This document shows, one piece after another, positions 51,257-59,815 of a stretch of 64,000 nucleotides of DNA. The notes beneath the pieces were generated by a model, which saw only the letters and a list, made by a program, of their open reading frames with translations, did no database searches and was not told where the DNA came from. Made by a program: the position numbers and the translations under genes. The stretch comes from VRUE01 sp963807425 (lineage in GTDB: Bacteria > Actinomycetota > Thermoleophilia > Solirubrobacterales > 70-9). The stretch covers positions 124,001 to 188,000 of the forward strand of contig CAWEBZ010000012.1 in assembly GCA_963807425.1 (NCBI GenBank), given 5' to 3'. How positions within the stretch are numbered: position 1 is the stretch's first letter; each line of letters starts with the position of its first letter.

Positions 51257-53470
51257 TTAGGGCGATGGCGTAATACGGTAGGCGTCGAAGACCGATTCGA
51301 CGTTGCGCAGGCGGGAGATGCACTGCTTCAGCTGCTCGGTATCGCCGACCTCGACCACGAACCTGTTTTTGACCATTGGGTGATTGGTCGTGCAGCTTGC
51401 GCCGAGGATGTTGATGCCCGCCTCGGAGAAGGTTCGCGAGAGATCCTCTAGCAGGCGGGTACGGTCGTGGGCATCGATCTGCAGCTCGACTCGATAGGAG
51501 GACTCGTTGTCACCGTCCCAGCTGACGTCCACAAAACGTTCGGGGGCCTTCTTCAGCGCCCTCATGTTCTTGCAGTCGCTGCGGTGGATGGTGATCCCCC
51601 GGCCCAGTGAGACATAGCCGGCGATCTCGTCCCCAGGCACCGGGCGACAGCACTTGGCCAGGCGCACGGCCACGTTGTCAGCACCCTTGACGCTGATGCC
51701 GTAGTCCGAGGCATCCTTGGTCCGCCGTGCCTTGTCCTCGCGGGCCCCGGAGAGACCCAGCGGCTCGGTGTCCTCGACTGCCTCGCCGGCTTTCAGCCGC
51801 TGCATCAGCTTGTTTGCAACGCCCTTTGTGGAGACTTTGCCCTGGCCGAGGGCGATGTAGAAGTCGGTCGCCTTGCGGTAGCCCATCTCGCGGATCACGT
51901 CGACGAGCAGTGGCGAGCTCCCCACCTTCTGCATCGGCAGGCCGCGCTTGCGCAGCGCCTCCTCCAGCCCCTCGCGGCCGCGGCGCTCGGCGTCCTCACG
52001 GCCCTCCTCCTTGAAGAAGGCGCGGATCTTGTTGCGCGCACGGCTGGTCCGCACCAGCTTCAGCCAGTCGCGGGAGGGCCCGCGCTTCTGCTTCGCGGTC
52101 AGCACCTCGACGATGTCTCCCGAGCGCAGCTGGTAATGCAGGGGCACGATGCTGCCGTTGACCTTGGCGCCGACGCAGGCGTGGCCGACATCCGTGTGCA
52201 CCGCGTAGGCGAAGTCGAGCGGGGTCGAGCCGGCCGAGAGGTTCTTCACCTCCCCCTTCGGGGTGAAGACGAAGACCTCGTCCTCAAAGAGGTCGACCTT
52301 CAGCGACTCGAGGAACTCGGCCGGGTCCTGATCGCCCTCGGCCTCGACCAGTTGTCGCAGCCAGGTCATCTTCTCTCGCCGCGGGTCCTCGGTGCCCCCC
52401 TCCTTATAGGCGACGTGGGTGGCGATCCCGTACTCGGCAAGATTGTGCATCTCCTCGGTGCGGATCTGGATCTCCAGCGGCTTGCCTTCCGGACCGATCA
52501 CCGTCGTGTGCAGCGCCTGGTACATGTTCGCCTTCGGCATCGCGACGAAGTCCTTGAAGCGGCCCGGCAGCGGCTTCCAGAGCGAGTGGACGACGCCGAT
52601 CGTGCCGTAGCAGTCCTTGACCGAGCCGACGATGACACGCATCGCGGTGAGGTCGAAGATCTCGTTGAACTCCCGCCCCTTCTTGGTCATCTTCGTGTAG
52701 ATCGAGTAGAAGTGCTTGGCGCGACCCGAGATCTCGGCAGTGATCCCAACCTGCTTCAGCTCGCCGGAGAGGAAAGTGCCGGCGTCGTCCACGTAGACCT
52801 CGCGCTCGTTGCGCTGCTGGGAGACCAGTTGCTTGATCTCGGCGTACTTGCGCGGATGCAGGTTGGCGAAAGCGAGGTCCTCGAGCTCCCACTTGATCGC
52901 GTGGATTCCCAAACGGTGGGCGAGCGGGGCGTAGATCTCCAAGGTCTCGCGCGACTTGGCGACCTGCTTCTGCTTCGGCAGAGCGCCGAGCGTGCGCATG
53001 TTGTGGAGGCGATCGGCCAGCTTGATCAGGATCACCCTGACGTCGGTGGCCATCGCCACCATCATCTTGCGGTAGTTCTCGGCCTGGCGCTCGTCGCGGC
53101 TCTCGAAGGTGATCCCGGTCAGCTTGGTCACGCCATCGACGAGCTGGGCGATCTCTTCGCCGAACTCCTTCTTGATCTCCTCGAGGCTGGCGCTGGTGTC
53201 CTCGACGGTGTCATGCAGCAGCGCTGCGCAGAGCGTCTCTGTGTCGAGCCGCATCCCGGCGCAGATCTGGGCCACACCGACCGGGTGGGTGATGAACTCG
53301 TCGCCGGAGCGGCGCATCTGGTCCGCGTGTCGGTCGCAGGCAAACTCGAAAGCGCGCCGCACCGCATCGCGGTCGATCGTGGCAACCGAGACCGCGATGT
53401 TGCCGTTGCTCTCCGAGCCGCCGTTCGCGGCCGCCGAGTGGCTTGGCGAGGAGTCGAACTCCTCGACCAC
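51257..53470 (-). CDS. rel: Bifunctional (p)ppGpp synthetase/hydrolase
   Basis: 737 residues, the alarmone enzyme of the stringent response. Hydrolase HD domain (about 45-190, HDTVEDT), synthetase domain (about 235-385, with YSIYTKM, FDLTAMRVIV and the catalytic YQALHTTV), TGS domain (about 400-465, VFVFTPKGEVKNL) and C-terminal RIS/ACT domains (to 737, VEVGDTEQLKQCISRL). Both active-site sets look intact, so it is bifunctional. The frame is open upstream to 53845 but is shadow of recJ; the GTG at 53470 lies 32 bases after the recJ stop and gives the family length. The usual apt gene upstream is missing. Confidence 0.92.
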   Translation of the reverse strand: MVEEFDSSPSHSAAANGGSESNGNIAVSVATIDRDAVRRAFEFACDRHADQMRRSGDEFITHPVGVAQICAGMRLDTETLCAALLHDTVEDTSASLEEIKKEFGEEIAQLVDGVTKLTGITFESRDERQAENYRKMMVAMATDVRVILIKLADRLHNMRTLGALPKQKQVAKSRETLEIYAPLAHRLGIHAIKWELEDLAFANLHPRKYAEIKQLVSQQRNEREVYVDDAGTFLSGELKQVGITAEISGRAKHFYSIYTKMTKKGREFNEIFDLTAMRVIVGSVKDCYGTIGVVHSLWKPLPGRFKDFVAMPKANMYQALHTTVIGPEGKPLEIQIRTEEMHNLAEYGIATHVAYKEGGTEDPRREKMTWLRQLVEAEGDQDPAEFLESLKVDLFEDEVFVFTPKGEVKNLSAGSTPLDFAYAVHTDVGHACVGAKVNGSIVPLHYQLRSGDIVEVLTAKQKRGPSRDWLKLVRTSRARNKIRAFFKEEGREDAERRGREGLEEALRKRGLPMQKVGSSPLLVDVIREMGYRKATDFYIALGQGKVSTKGVANKLMQRLKAGEAVEDTEPLGLSGAREDKARRTKDASDYGISVKGADNVAVRLAKCCRPVPGDEIAGYVSLGRGITIHRSDCKNMRALKKAPERFVDVSWDGDNESSYRVELQIDAHDRTRLLEDLSRTFSEAGINILGASCTTNHPMVKNRFVVEVGDTEQLKQCISRLRNVESVFDAYRITPSP

Positions 53471-53502
53471 GGCGAAGAGATCTCCGAGGAGCTCTTCGTT
53501 TG

Positions 53503-55989
53503 CTACGGCTGTCTGCGTCCTTCGAGGTATTGGCGAGCCTCCTCGTAACGGGCGCCATAGACGCGAAATGCGCCCGAGCGCTCCAGATCGGTGCTCTCTG
53601 AGGATACGACCCCGACCTCTCCGCCGCCGGCGGCAGGGTCGCCCTGGACCAGCCCAAGCTCGGCGAGGACCCGCAGGCAGCGCGCTGCCGTCTCGGGGCT
53701 GCGTGGATGCGGAGCGCCGCCGCGGAGCGCCGCCCGCAGCCCCTCCCCACTGGCCTCGCCCGCTTCCCGCAGGTCGCGGAAGGCGGCGATCAGGGCCGGG
53801 CGCCGGGCGAGCTGCTCGCCAAGAGCGTTGAGAGCGAAGCGCCACTCGGCCTCTCCCCAGACCGGGTGCAGATAGGCGCCATCCTGGCGCGAGGCCGAAG
53901 CGAGCTGCTCGAGATGGGCGAACGGCGGCGGATCGACGAGAACGACATGGGCGAAATCCAGTGGCAGGCCGGGACAGCGTTCCAGCTCGGGGTAGTCGGC
54001 GAGCCGCAGGCCATCGAAGGCCATGCCGGAACGCAGCTCGGCGTCAGCGGCCAGGGCCAGGACGCTCTCGCCGCTGGAGACCAGCTCACCGACCACCGCC
54101 GCGGGAGCATTGGCGCTGGTCAGGACACGGCGCTCGAAACCGCTCTGCTCGACCGTGGCGATCGCCCTCGGTGGCCACTCGGTCAAGTCGGCTGCCAGCT
54201 CTGCCTCGAAGCGCTCCCACCAGATTTCCGCCTCGACCCCGCTCCGCTCCGCCTCACGCGGGTAGAGCTCGCGCAGGACTACCCGCGGCTCGACCGCCCC
54301 GTTCCACTGGTTGACCTCGAGTCGCACGGCGGCATCGACGAGATCCTCCTCGCCGACTCCTATCCGGGGCCGGCCGAAGGCGACCCCAAGGGCACGGTGG
54401 GCGCCGCTGTGGAGGCTGAAGCGGCTGTGCTTGCCTTCGCCCATCTGCCGCACGTCGCGGACCCGGGCCGAGGGGACGAGCAAGCGCACCCCCGGGTTGC
54501 CCATGCCGAAGGGGGCGAGGCAGCGAAGCTCCTCCGCGAGGTCGAGGCCCAGCGATGCCCCTCCGACCATCGCGTCGATGCGATCCGTGCGTCTCAGGTC
54601 CTCGGGCCCGAGGACCGAGTTAGCGTGGGCAGCGAAAGCCTCGCGGAAGGCATCGAGCTTCTCCGCTTCGAGCTCCAGCCCAGCCGCGGCGCGATGACCG
54701 CCGAAGCGGGCGAGGTGATCCGAGCAGGCCTCGAGTCCGGCGAGCAGGTCGAAGCCCGGAATGCTGCGCCCAGAGCCGCGGCCGCGCCCCTCGTCGTCCA
54801 GCGAGACGACGACCACGGGCCTGTGGTGGTTCTCGGCCAGTCGTGAAGCGACTATCCCGATCACCCCGGGGTGCCAGCCTTTGCCGGCGACGACGAGACC
54901 CGACGCCTCCCTCAGCCGCTCCGGCAGCGCGCGCAGCGCCGCCTCCGCCTCATTTGTGACTTCGCGCTCGGTCGCCCGCCGCTCGCCGTTGGCGCGACTG
55001 AGCTCGACAGCGATCTCTTCCGCTCGCGCCTCGTCCTCGGTGAGAAAGAGCTCAACCCCGGCATCTGCTCGGTAAAGCCTCCCCGCAGCGTTGATTCTCG
55101 GTCCCAAGCGGAAAGCGAGATCCCCCTCGTCCACAAGCGTCGGCTCGCATTTCGCCGCCGCCAGCAGCGCCCGCATCCCCGGCCGCTGGGCCCGCCGAAC
55201 CTCCTCCAGTCCACGCTTCACCAGCGACCGGTTCTCCCCCACCAGCGGTACTACGTCCGCGACCGTGGCAAGCGCAACCAGGTCGAGATCCGTGCTGGAA
55301 AGGGCGTCGGGGGCGGGGTCCCCGGGAACTCCGCGCGTAAGCGCGCCCGGGGACCCCGCCCCCGACGCCCCCCGCAGCGCGCAAGTCAACTTCCAGGCAA
55401 CCGCCGTCCCACACAGCTCGGCGAATGGGTAGCCATCTATGCCGGGATGGAGGATCGGGCAATCGGGAAGCTCCGCGCCCGGCTGGTGGTGGTCAGTGAC
55501 CACCACCTCGATTCCAAGCTCCTGCGCCAGCCGCACCTCCTCGACCGCCGTTATCCCACAGTCGACGGTGACGATCAGCGAAGTGCCGCGCTCGGCCAGC
55601 CGCCGCACGTTCGCGTCGCTCACTCCATAGCCATCTGCGATGCGGTCGGGGATCAGCCAGTCGCACTCGGCGCCCAGCTTGCGTAGCGCCCCGACCAGGA
55701 TGACGGTCGCGCAGACGCCGTCGACGTCGAAGTCTCCGTGGACCGTGATTGGGCGCTTTTGCTCAACCGCTGCGAGAACCCGCTCGACGACCTTTGCCAT
55801 CGAGCCAAACTCGCTTGGATCGTGGGACTCGTCGGCGGCGAGGAAGGCGCGCGCTGCCTCCGGCGTCCGGTAGCCGCGGCGGACCAGGGTGACCGCTACC
55901 GGCTCGCTGAGGCCAAGCGCGACCGCGATCGCCCGCGCCTCCTCGTAGGAGTACGGATCGGTCCTGTAAGCGTGGAGAGCCTCGGCCAC
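53503..55989 (-). CDS. recJ: Single-stranded-DNA exonuclease RecJ
   Basis: 828 residues, 5'-3' ssDNA exonuclease for recombination and mismatch repair. DHH domain motifs: HGDFDVDG (about 85), VDCGITAVEE, VVTDHHQPG (about 165), then the DHHA1 domain with GGHRAAAG (about 445) and the RecJ OB domain. Residues about 207-229 (SGAGSPGALTRGVPGDPAPD) are absent from the RecJ proteins I know and are encoded by a 69-nt perfect palindrome. The insertion lies on the approach to LDLVALATVADVVPL, between conserved motifs, and keeps the frame. A C-terminal extension (about 580-828) resembles the long actinobacterial/Firmicute form. ATG at 55989. Confidence 0.92.
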   Translation of the reverse strand: MAEALHAYRTDPYSYEEARAIAVALGLSEPVAVTLVRRGYRTPEAARAFLAADESHDPSEFGSMAKVVERVLAAVEQKRPITVHGDFDVDGVCATVILVGALRKLGAECDWLIPDRIADGYGVSDANVRRLAERGTSLIVTVDCGITAVEEVRLAQELGIEVVVTDHHQPGAELPDCPILHPGIDGYPFAELCGTAVAWKLTCALRGASGAGSPGALTRGVPGDPAPDALSSTDLDLVALATVADVVPLVGENRSLVKRGLEEVRRAQRPGMRALLAAAKCEPTLVDEGDLAFRLGPRINAAGRLYRADAGVELFLTEDEARAEEIAVELSRANGERRATEREVTNEAEAALRALPERLREASGLVVAGKGWHPGVIGIVASRLAENHHRPVVVVSLDDEGRGRGSGRSIPGFDLLAGLEACSDHLARFGGHRAAAGLELEAEKLDAFREAFAAHANSVLGPEDLRRTDRIDAMVGGASLGLDLAEELRCLAPFGMGNPGVRLLVPSARVRDVRQMGEGKHSRFSLHSGAHRALGVAFGRPRIGVGEEDLVDAAVRLEVNQWNGAVEPRVVLRELYPREAERSGVEAEIWWERFEAELAADLTEWPPRAIATVEQSGFERRVLTSANAPAAVVGELVSSGESVLALAADAELRSGMAFDGLRLADYPELERCPGLPLDFAHVVLVDPPPFAHLEQLASASRQDGAYLHPVWGEAEWRFALNALGEQLARRPALIAAFRDLREAGEASGEGLRAALRGGAPHPRSPETAARCLRVLAELGLVQGDPAAGGGEVGVVSSESTDLERSGAFRVYGARYEEARQYLEGRRQP
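55302..55370. mobile_element. 69-nt palindromic in-frame insertion inside recJ
   Basis: Left arm 55302-55326 and right arm 55346-55370 are perfect 25-bp inverted repeats. The 19-base middle contains a second perfect 5-bp stem CGCGC (55332-55336)/GCGCG (55341-55345) closed by a GTAA tetraloop, with aactc (55327-55331) as the only unpaired bulge. Total length is 23 codons, so the frame of recJ is kept. It resembles the in-frame palindromic elements known from Rickettsia in style, not in sequence. No second copy was noticed in this window. Confidence 0.75.
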
Positions 55990-56066
55990 TCCAGCAGGCT
56001 AAGAACGGGCTAGGACGGGATCTCGTGCCTAATGCAGGCGCAAAATGGAGGGAGAAAGAGAGAGCT

Positions 56067-56330
56067 TCAGGCTGGCTGCTTGGAGCGCTCGCCGATCAGG
56101 AAGACGACCGCCAGGCCGATAGCCACACCGGGCACCGCGATCAGAGCGGTTCCAAGGTCGGTCTCGCCGAGCCCGCGGCCGAGCGCGATCTGCGCGATCG
56201 CGCCGAAGATCATCGCGCCGATCGTTGAGCCGAGGAGCGCGCCGATGATCCCCTGCCAGAAGCGATCAGGCAGGAAGACGGTGAAGTGCCAGAGGGCGAG
56301 GCCCATCGTGAACCAGACGACCAGGGCCAT
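56067..56330 (-). CDS. Small membrane protein, unrecognised
   Basis: 87 residues with two clear hydrophobic segments (about 1-20 and 27-48) and a third near the C-terminus (about 62-80). Small residues (Gly, Ala) dominate the helices. ATG at 56330, one base from the secDF stop (56331), so it is almost surely co-transcribed and perhaps translationally coupled with secDF. It resembles small transglycosylase-associated/GlsB-like membrane proteins in topology only. Possible accessory subunit of SecDF or unrelated; no family assigned. Confidence 0.6.
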   Translation of the reverse strand: MALVVWFTMGLALWHFTVFLPDRFWQGIIGALLGSTIGAMIFGAIAQIALGRGLGETDLGTALIAVPGVAIGLAVVFLIGERSKQPA

Positions 56331-59276
56331 CTATCTATTCCTCCCGTGTTTGCGGCGCTGCTGGCGCCGTTCTCGCCGCCGCTCGCTTCGCTCCTGCTGC
56401 TTGGCCGCATCGGGATCGACGGGAGCGTCCGGCTCGCCGTTCGTCGACGGCCCCATCCCATCGCCATCGGCAGGGGGTTCGACCGTCGCCACGGCCTGGG
56501 GCTGCGGCTCCGCTTCCTGCTCCACCGCAGCGACCACGGCGGCCCCTTCCTCACCCTCGTCCTCACCGCCGAGCTTTGCCATCTCGACTTCGTCGGCGAA
56601 GGCGGGCATGCCGCCACCGAGGGCGATGATCCGTTCTCTGCGCCGCGCGAATCCGGGCTCGCGTTCCTTCCAGGCGGTCAGCACGGGCGCGGCGATGAAG
56701 ATCGACGAGTAGGTGCCGGAAGCGATTCCCACCAGCATCGCGAAGGCAAAGTCTTTCAGCGTCTCGCCACCGAAGATCAGCAGCACGGTGACCAGGAAGA
56801 CGGCCGAGAGGCCGGTGATCAGCGAACGGGTCAGCACCTCGCTCATCGAGCGATTGACGATCTGCGAGAAGGCCGCACGAGGCATCCGCGGCACGTTCTC
56901 GCGGATCCGGTCGAAGACGATCACGGTGTCATAGAGCGAGTAGCCGAGAATGGTCAGGAAAGCGGCGACGGTTGCGCTCGACACTTCGCGGTCAAACAGC
57001 GCATAGACACCGGCCGTGATCAGGATGTCGTGCGCCACCGCGATCAGCACCGGCACCGCGTACTTGGCTTCGAAGCGGAACGCAACGTAGGCGGAAATCA
57101 GCAGCAGCGAGAAGATGATCGCGAGGATCGCGCTGCGGGCCACCTGCTGGCCGAAGGTTGGACCGACGCTGGTGTTTTCGAAGCTGCCGGGCTGGATGCC
57201 GAAGTCAGACTCGAGCCCGGAGCGCACATCCTCGACCCCGCCCGGCTGCAGCTCGGCAGCCTGGATCTGGAAGCCCTTGCCGAAGGCCTCGTTGTCGGTT
57301 TCCTGGATCTCGGCATCCGCCAGGTCCTGCTCCTCTAGCGCCGTCCGCACCTGCTCGACCGTGGCGGTGCGCTCGGGGGCGAAGTTGAGGCGGGTCCCGG
57401 ACTCGAAGTCGATGCCCAGGTTCAGCTGGTTGACCGAGAGGGCGAGGGCGCCAACGACGAGGATCGCTCCCGAGGCAGAGAAGAACCAACGGCTGGCACC
57501 GATGAAGTTGAAATGCCAACGCGGGCCTGAATCGCCGATTCCCGGCGGCTGCGCCATCGAGAGAACGCGGCCGCGGCCGAAGACCCCGAGGAAAGCCTGA
57601 GTGAAGACCACCGCGGTGAAGAGGGAGACGAGCGTTCCCACTCCGAGGGTGAAGGCGAATCCCTTCACGCCGGCTGTCGCCAGGACGAAGAGGATGAAGG
57701 CGGTGAGCAGGGTGATGACGTTGGCGTCGATGATCGTCCCGATCCCCCGCCGGTAGCCGACCGCGATCGAGCTCGACATCGATCGCCCCGCGCGCAGCTC
57801 CTCCTTTATTCGCTCAAAGATGACTATGTTGGAGTCCGCCGCGACGCCGATCGTCAGGATCAGCCCGGCGATCCCCGGCAGGGTCATCGTGATCGGGATC
57901 AGCTTGATCAGCGCAAAGAAGACGATCCCGTAGACGATCAAGCCGAGGGTCGCGACGACGCCGAGGAAGCGGTAGTAGCCGATCAGGAAGAGGACGACCA
58001 GCAGCAGGCCGATGATGCCGGCCTTCAGCCCCTGGTCCAGGGCCTGTTCGCCCAGCGTCGCCGAGACCTCAGTCTGGCTGATCAGCTTCAGGTTGATCGG
58101 CAGGGCGCCGATCTGGAGGATCGTCGCCAGGTCCTGCGCCTCGGTGATGCTGGTGAAGCCGCCCGAGATCTGTGCGCCTGAACGCCCGTCGATTCCGTCC
58201 GGGTTCTGGGAGAAGTCGATGATCGGGCGGGTCTTGACTTCGTTGTCGAGCACCACCGCAAAGTGGCCTGAGAGTTCTTCGGCCTGCTGGCCAGCGGCCG
58301 GCCCGATCGCGCGCGCCTGGCCGCGCTGGGCGATCGTGCGGGTCACCTCCTGGAAGGCGCTGCGACCCTCGTCGGTGAAGCTGAAGGAAACGTTCGGCTG
58401 GTTGGTGACCGGGTCGAATTCCTGCTTCGGGTCGGTGATGTCGGTGCCGGAGAGGGCCGGGCGGTCCTTCAGCGCGTACCAACCGGGCTCCGCCTCCTCG
58501 AGGATCTGACCGCTGGCGTCACTGGGCTTTTCCGAGACCACCACCGTCCCGGGCGGAACTTCGATCACCGTGCCCGTTTTGGGGCGCTTCTTGCCGGTGG
58601 GCGTGAGGAAAAGGTCTGCTTTGGTGAACTCGGGACCGGCGATCAGTTTGTGCAGGAAGTCTTTGCCGAACAGGTAGTAGCGGGGGCGGCTGGTCGAACA
58701 GGTAGTGCAGTCCTCGACCGGTTTCTGTTCAGATGCGAGTTTGACCGCGCCGTAGGCGTTCGGAAAGGCGCCGGCGAAGATAAGTTGCTGGCTCTCGCGG
58801 CTGCTGATGCTGCGCCCCGCGTCTTTCCATTCTTCGTTCGCCTTTTCGATCGCTTTCGGTGGTGGGGTCTGTCCGGGGAAGCCGCCGATCAGCCGCTCCT
58901 GGCCGATCAGGTTCGGTTCCCAGTCGTAGAAGAAGAGCTGGGCCGTGGTCCCGACCTGATCGATCGCCCGCTGTGCGTTGGTGACGTCGGGGAGGCTGAC
59001 CGAGATCTCAGCGGTGCCGAGGCGGGAGACCTCGGGCTCGGAGACGCCGAGCTCGTCAATTCGCTCACGGATGATCTCGATCGAGCGTTCTATGTCCTCG
59101 CCGGAGACCTCGCTGACCTGGTTGGTCGGCTGGCCTTGGTAGATCAGTTCGACCCCGCCCTTGAGATCGAGGCCGAGCTTGGTCGAGGTGGTCGCGATCG
59201 CGAGCAGCGACGCGGCGATCAGTCCCGCTACGAAGAGCAGGATGAAGAGATTCCAGCGCCGTTTCCTTTTCATCAC
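56331..59276 (-). CDS. secDF: Fused protein-export membrane protein SecDF
   Basis: 981 residues, SecD and SecF in one chain. SecD part (1 to about 560): N-terminal helix, large external domain with LGLDLKGGVEL, then five helices including GVAADSNIVIFERIKEE. SecF part (about 590-870): helix, LGIDFESGTRLNF, then GYSLYDTVIVFDRIREN. The last 100 residues are a cytoplasmic acidic tail. Uses the proton gradient to help the Sec channel release exported proteins, relevant to the large secreted proteins here. SecD and SecF are more often separate genes in Actinobacteria. ATG at 59276. Confidence 0.92.
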   Translation of the reverse strand: MMKRKRRWNLFILLFVAGLIAASLLAIATTSTKLGLDLKGGVELIYQGQPTNQVSEVSGEDIERSIEIIRERIDELGVSEPEVSRLGTAEISVSLPDVTNAQRAIDQVGTTAQLFFYDWEPNLIGQERLIGGFPGQTPPPKAIEKANEEWKDAGRSISSRESQQLIFAGAFPNAYGAVKLASEQKPVEDCTTCSTSRPRYYLFGKDFLHKLIAGPEFTKADLFLTPTGKKRPKTGTVIEVPPGTVVVSEKPSDASGQILEEAEPGWYALKDRPALSGTDITDPKQEFDPVTNQPNVSFSFTDEGRSAFQEVTRTIAQRGQARAIGPAAGQQAEELSGHFAVVLDNEVKTRPIIDFSQNPDGIDGRSGAQISGGFTSITEAQDLATILQIGALPINLKLISQTEVSATLGEQALDQGLKAGIIGLLLVVLFLIGYYRFLGVVATLGLIVYGIVFFALIKLIPITMTLPGIAGLILTIGVAADSNIVIFERIKEELRAGRSMSSSIAVGYRRGIGTIIDANVITLLTAFILFVLATAGVKGFAFTLGVGTLVSLFTAVVFTQAFLGVFGRGRVLSMAQPPGIGDSGPRWHFNFIGASRWFFSASGAILVVGALALSVNQLNLGIDFESGTRLNFAPERTATVEQVRTALEEQDLADAEIQETDNEAFGKGFQIQAAELQPGGVEDVRSGLESDFGIQPGSFENTSVGPTFGQQVARSAILAIIFSLLLISAYVAFRFEAKYAVPVLIAVAHDILITAGVYALFDREVSSATVAAFLTILGYSLYDTVIVFDRIRENVPRMPRAAFSQIVNRSMSEVLTRSLITGLSAVFLVTVLLIFGGETLKDFAFAMLVGIASGTYSSIFIAAPVLTAWKEREPGFARRRERIIALGGGMPAFADEVEMAKLGGEDEGEEGAAVVAAVEQEAEPQPQAVATVEPPADGDGMGPSTNGEPDAPVDPDAAKQQERSERRRERRQQRRKHGRNR

Positions 59277-59299
59277 TCCCCCTCCCCCATGAGCTCGTC

Positions 59300-59788
59300 T
59301 CAGCTCTCCGGGGTGAGGACGATGAGCAGGCCGCCATCGTCGTCGTAGGCGGGGAAGACGTCGGCGACGGCCTCCGCGGGGATGTCTCCTTCGGCGTTGA
59401 CGGACACCCGCTTACCGAGCGAGCGCACCCCCCACTCCAATGAGGTCTCGATCGGGTCGGTGACCCCGTCGCCGTTGGTATCGGCCGTCTCGCCGCCATC
59501 ACCCTCCTGGCGCCAGTGCAGACCGAGGACCTCCTGCACGGGGCGGCCGATCACGTCCTCGTCGGTAAGCCCGGTCAGCTCGAAGCTGCCGCGTCCGGCA
59601 TCGATTACCCGCGCCTGGCGGTCGCAGACGAAGAAGGCCGCGTTGGGAGCAGGGTAATAGTCGTCAAGTAGCTCGAAAACGAAGCCAAAGCCGCATTTGG
59701 AGCAGCCCTTGGGACGGGTGCTGAAACCCGCCGTGCGCTCGGCACTGACCTCCCGGTGGCCGCAGTTGGGGCAGATGAAGAACGGCAT
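59300..59788 (-). CDS. Zinc-ribbon/PAS protein with calcium-loop-like insertion
   Basis: 162 residues, ATG at 59788. Zinc ribbon at C6/C9 and C29/C32, then a PAS fold (about 45-92: AAFFVCDRQARVIDAG...LTGLTDEDVIGRPVQEVLG). Next comes DTNGDGVTDPIE at 103-114, which matches an EF-hand/dockerin-type calcium loop (D-x-N-x-D-G-x-x-D-x-x-E), and finally the last strands (to 162). No kinase, cyclase or HTH output domain. It lies between ruvB and secDF, the place where yajC normally sits in this gene order. A small sensor or adapter is likely; ligand unknown. Confidence 0.6.
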   Translation of the reverse strand: MPFFICPNCGHREVSAERTAGFSTRPKGCSKCGFGFVFELLDDYYPAPNAAFFVCDRQARVIDAGRGSFELTGLTDEDVIGRPVQEVLGLHWRQEGDGGETADTNGDGVTDPIETSLEWGVRSLGKRVSVNAEGDIPAEAVADVFPAYDDDGGLLIVLTPES

Positions 59789-59815
59789 CCCCCCGCAGGT
59801 TACTGAGAGTGACTT

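Noticed and set aside
53471..53845. 125-residue N-terminal extension of rel
   Set aside because: It lies inside the recJ coding region on the same strand in another frame, is Arg/Pro/Gly-rich shadow sequence, and family members begin near 53470.
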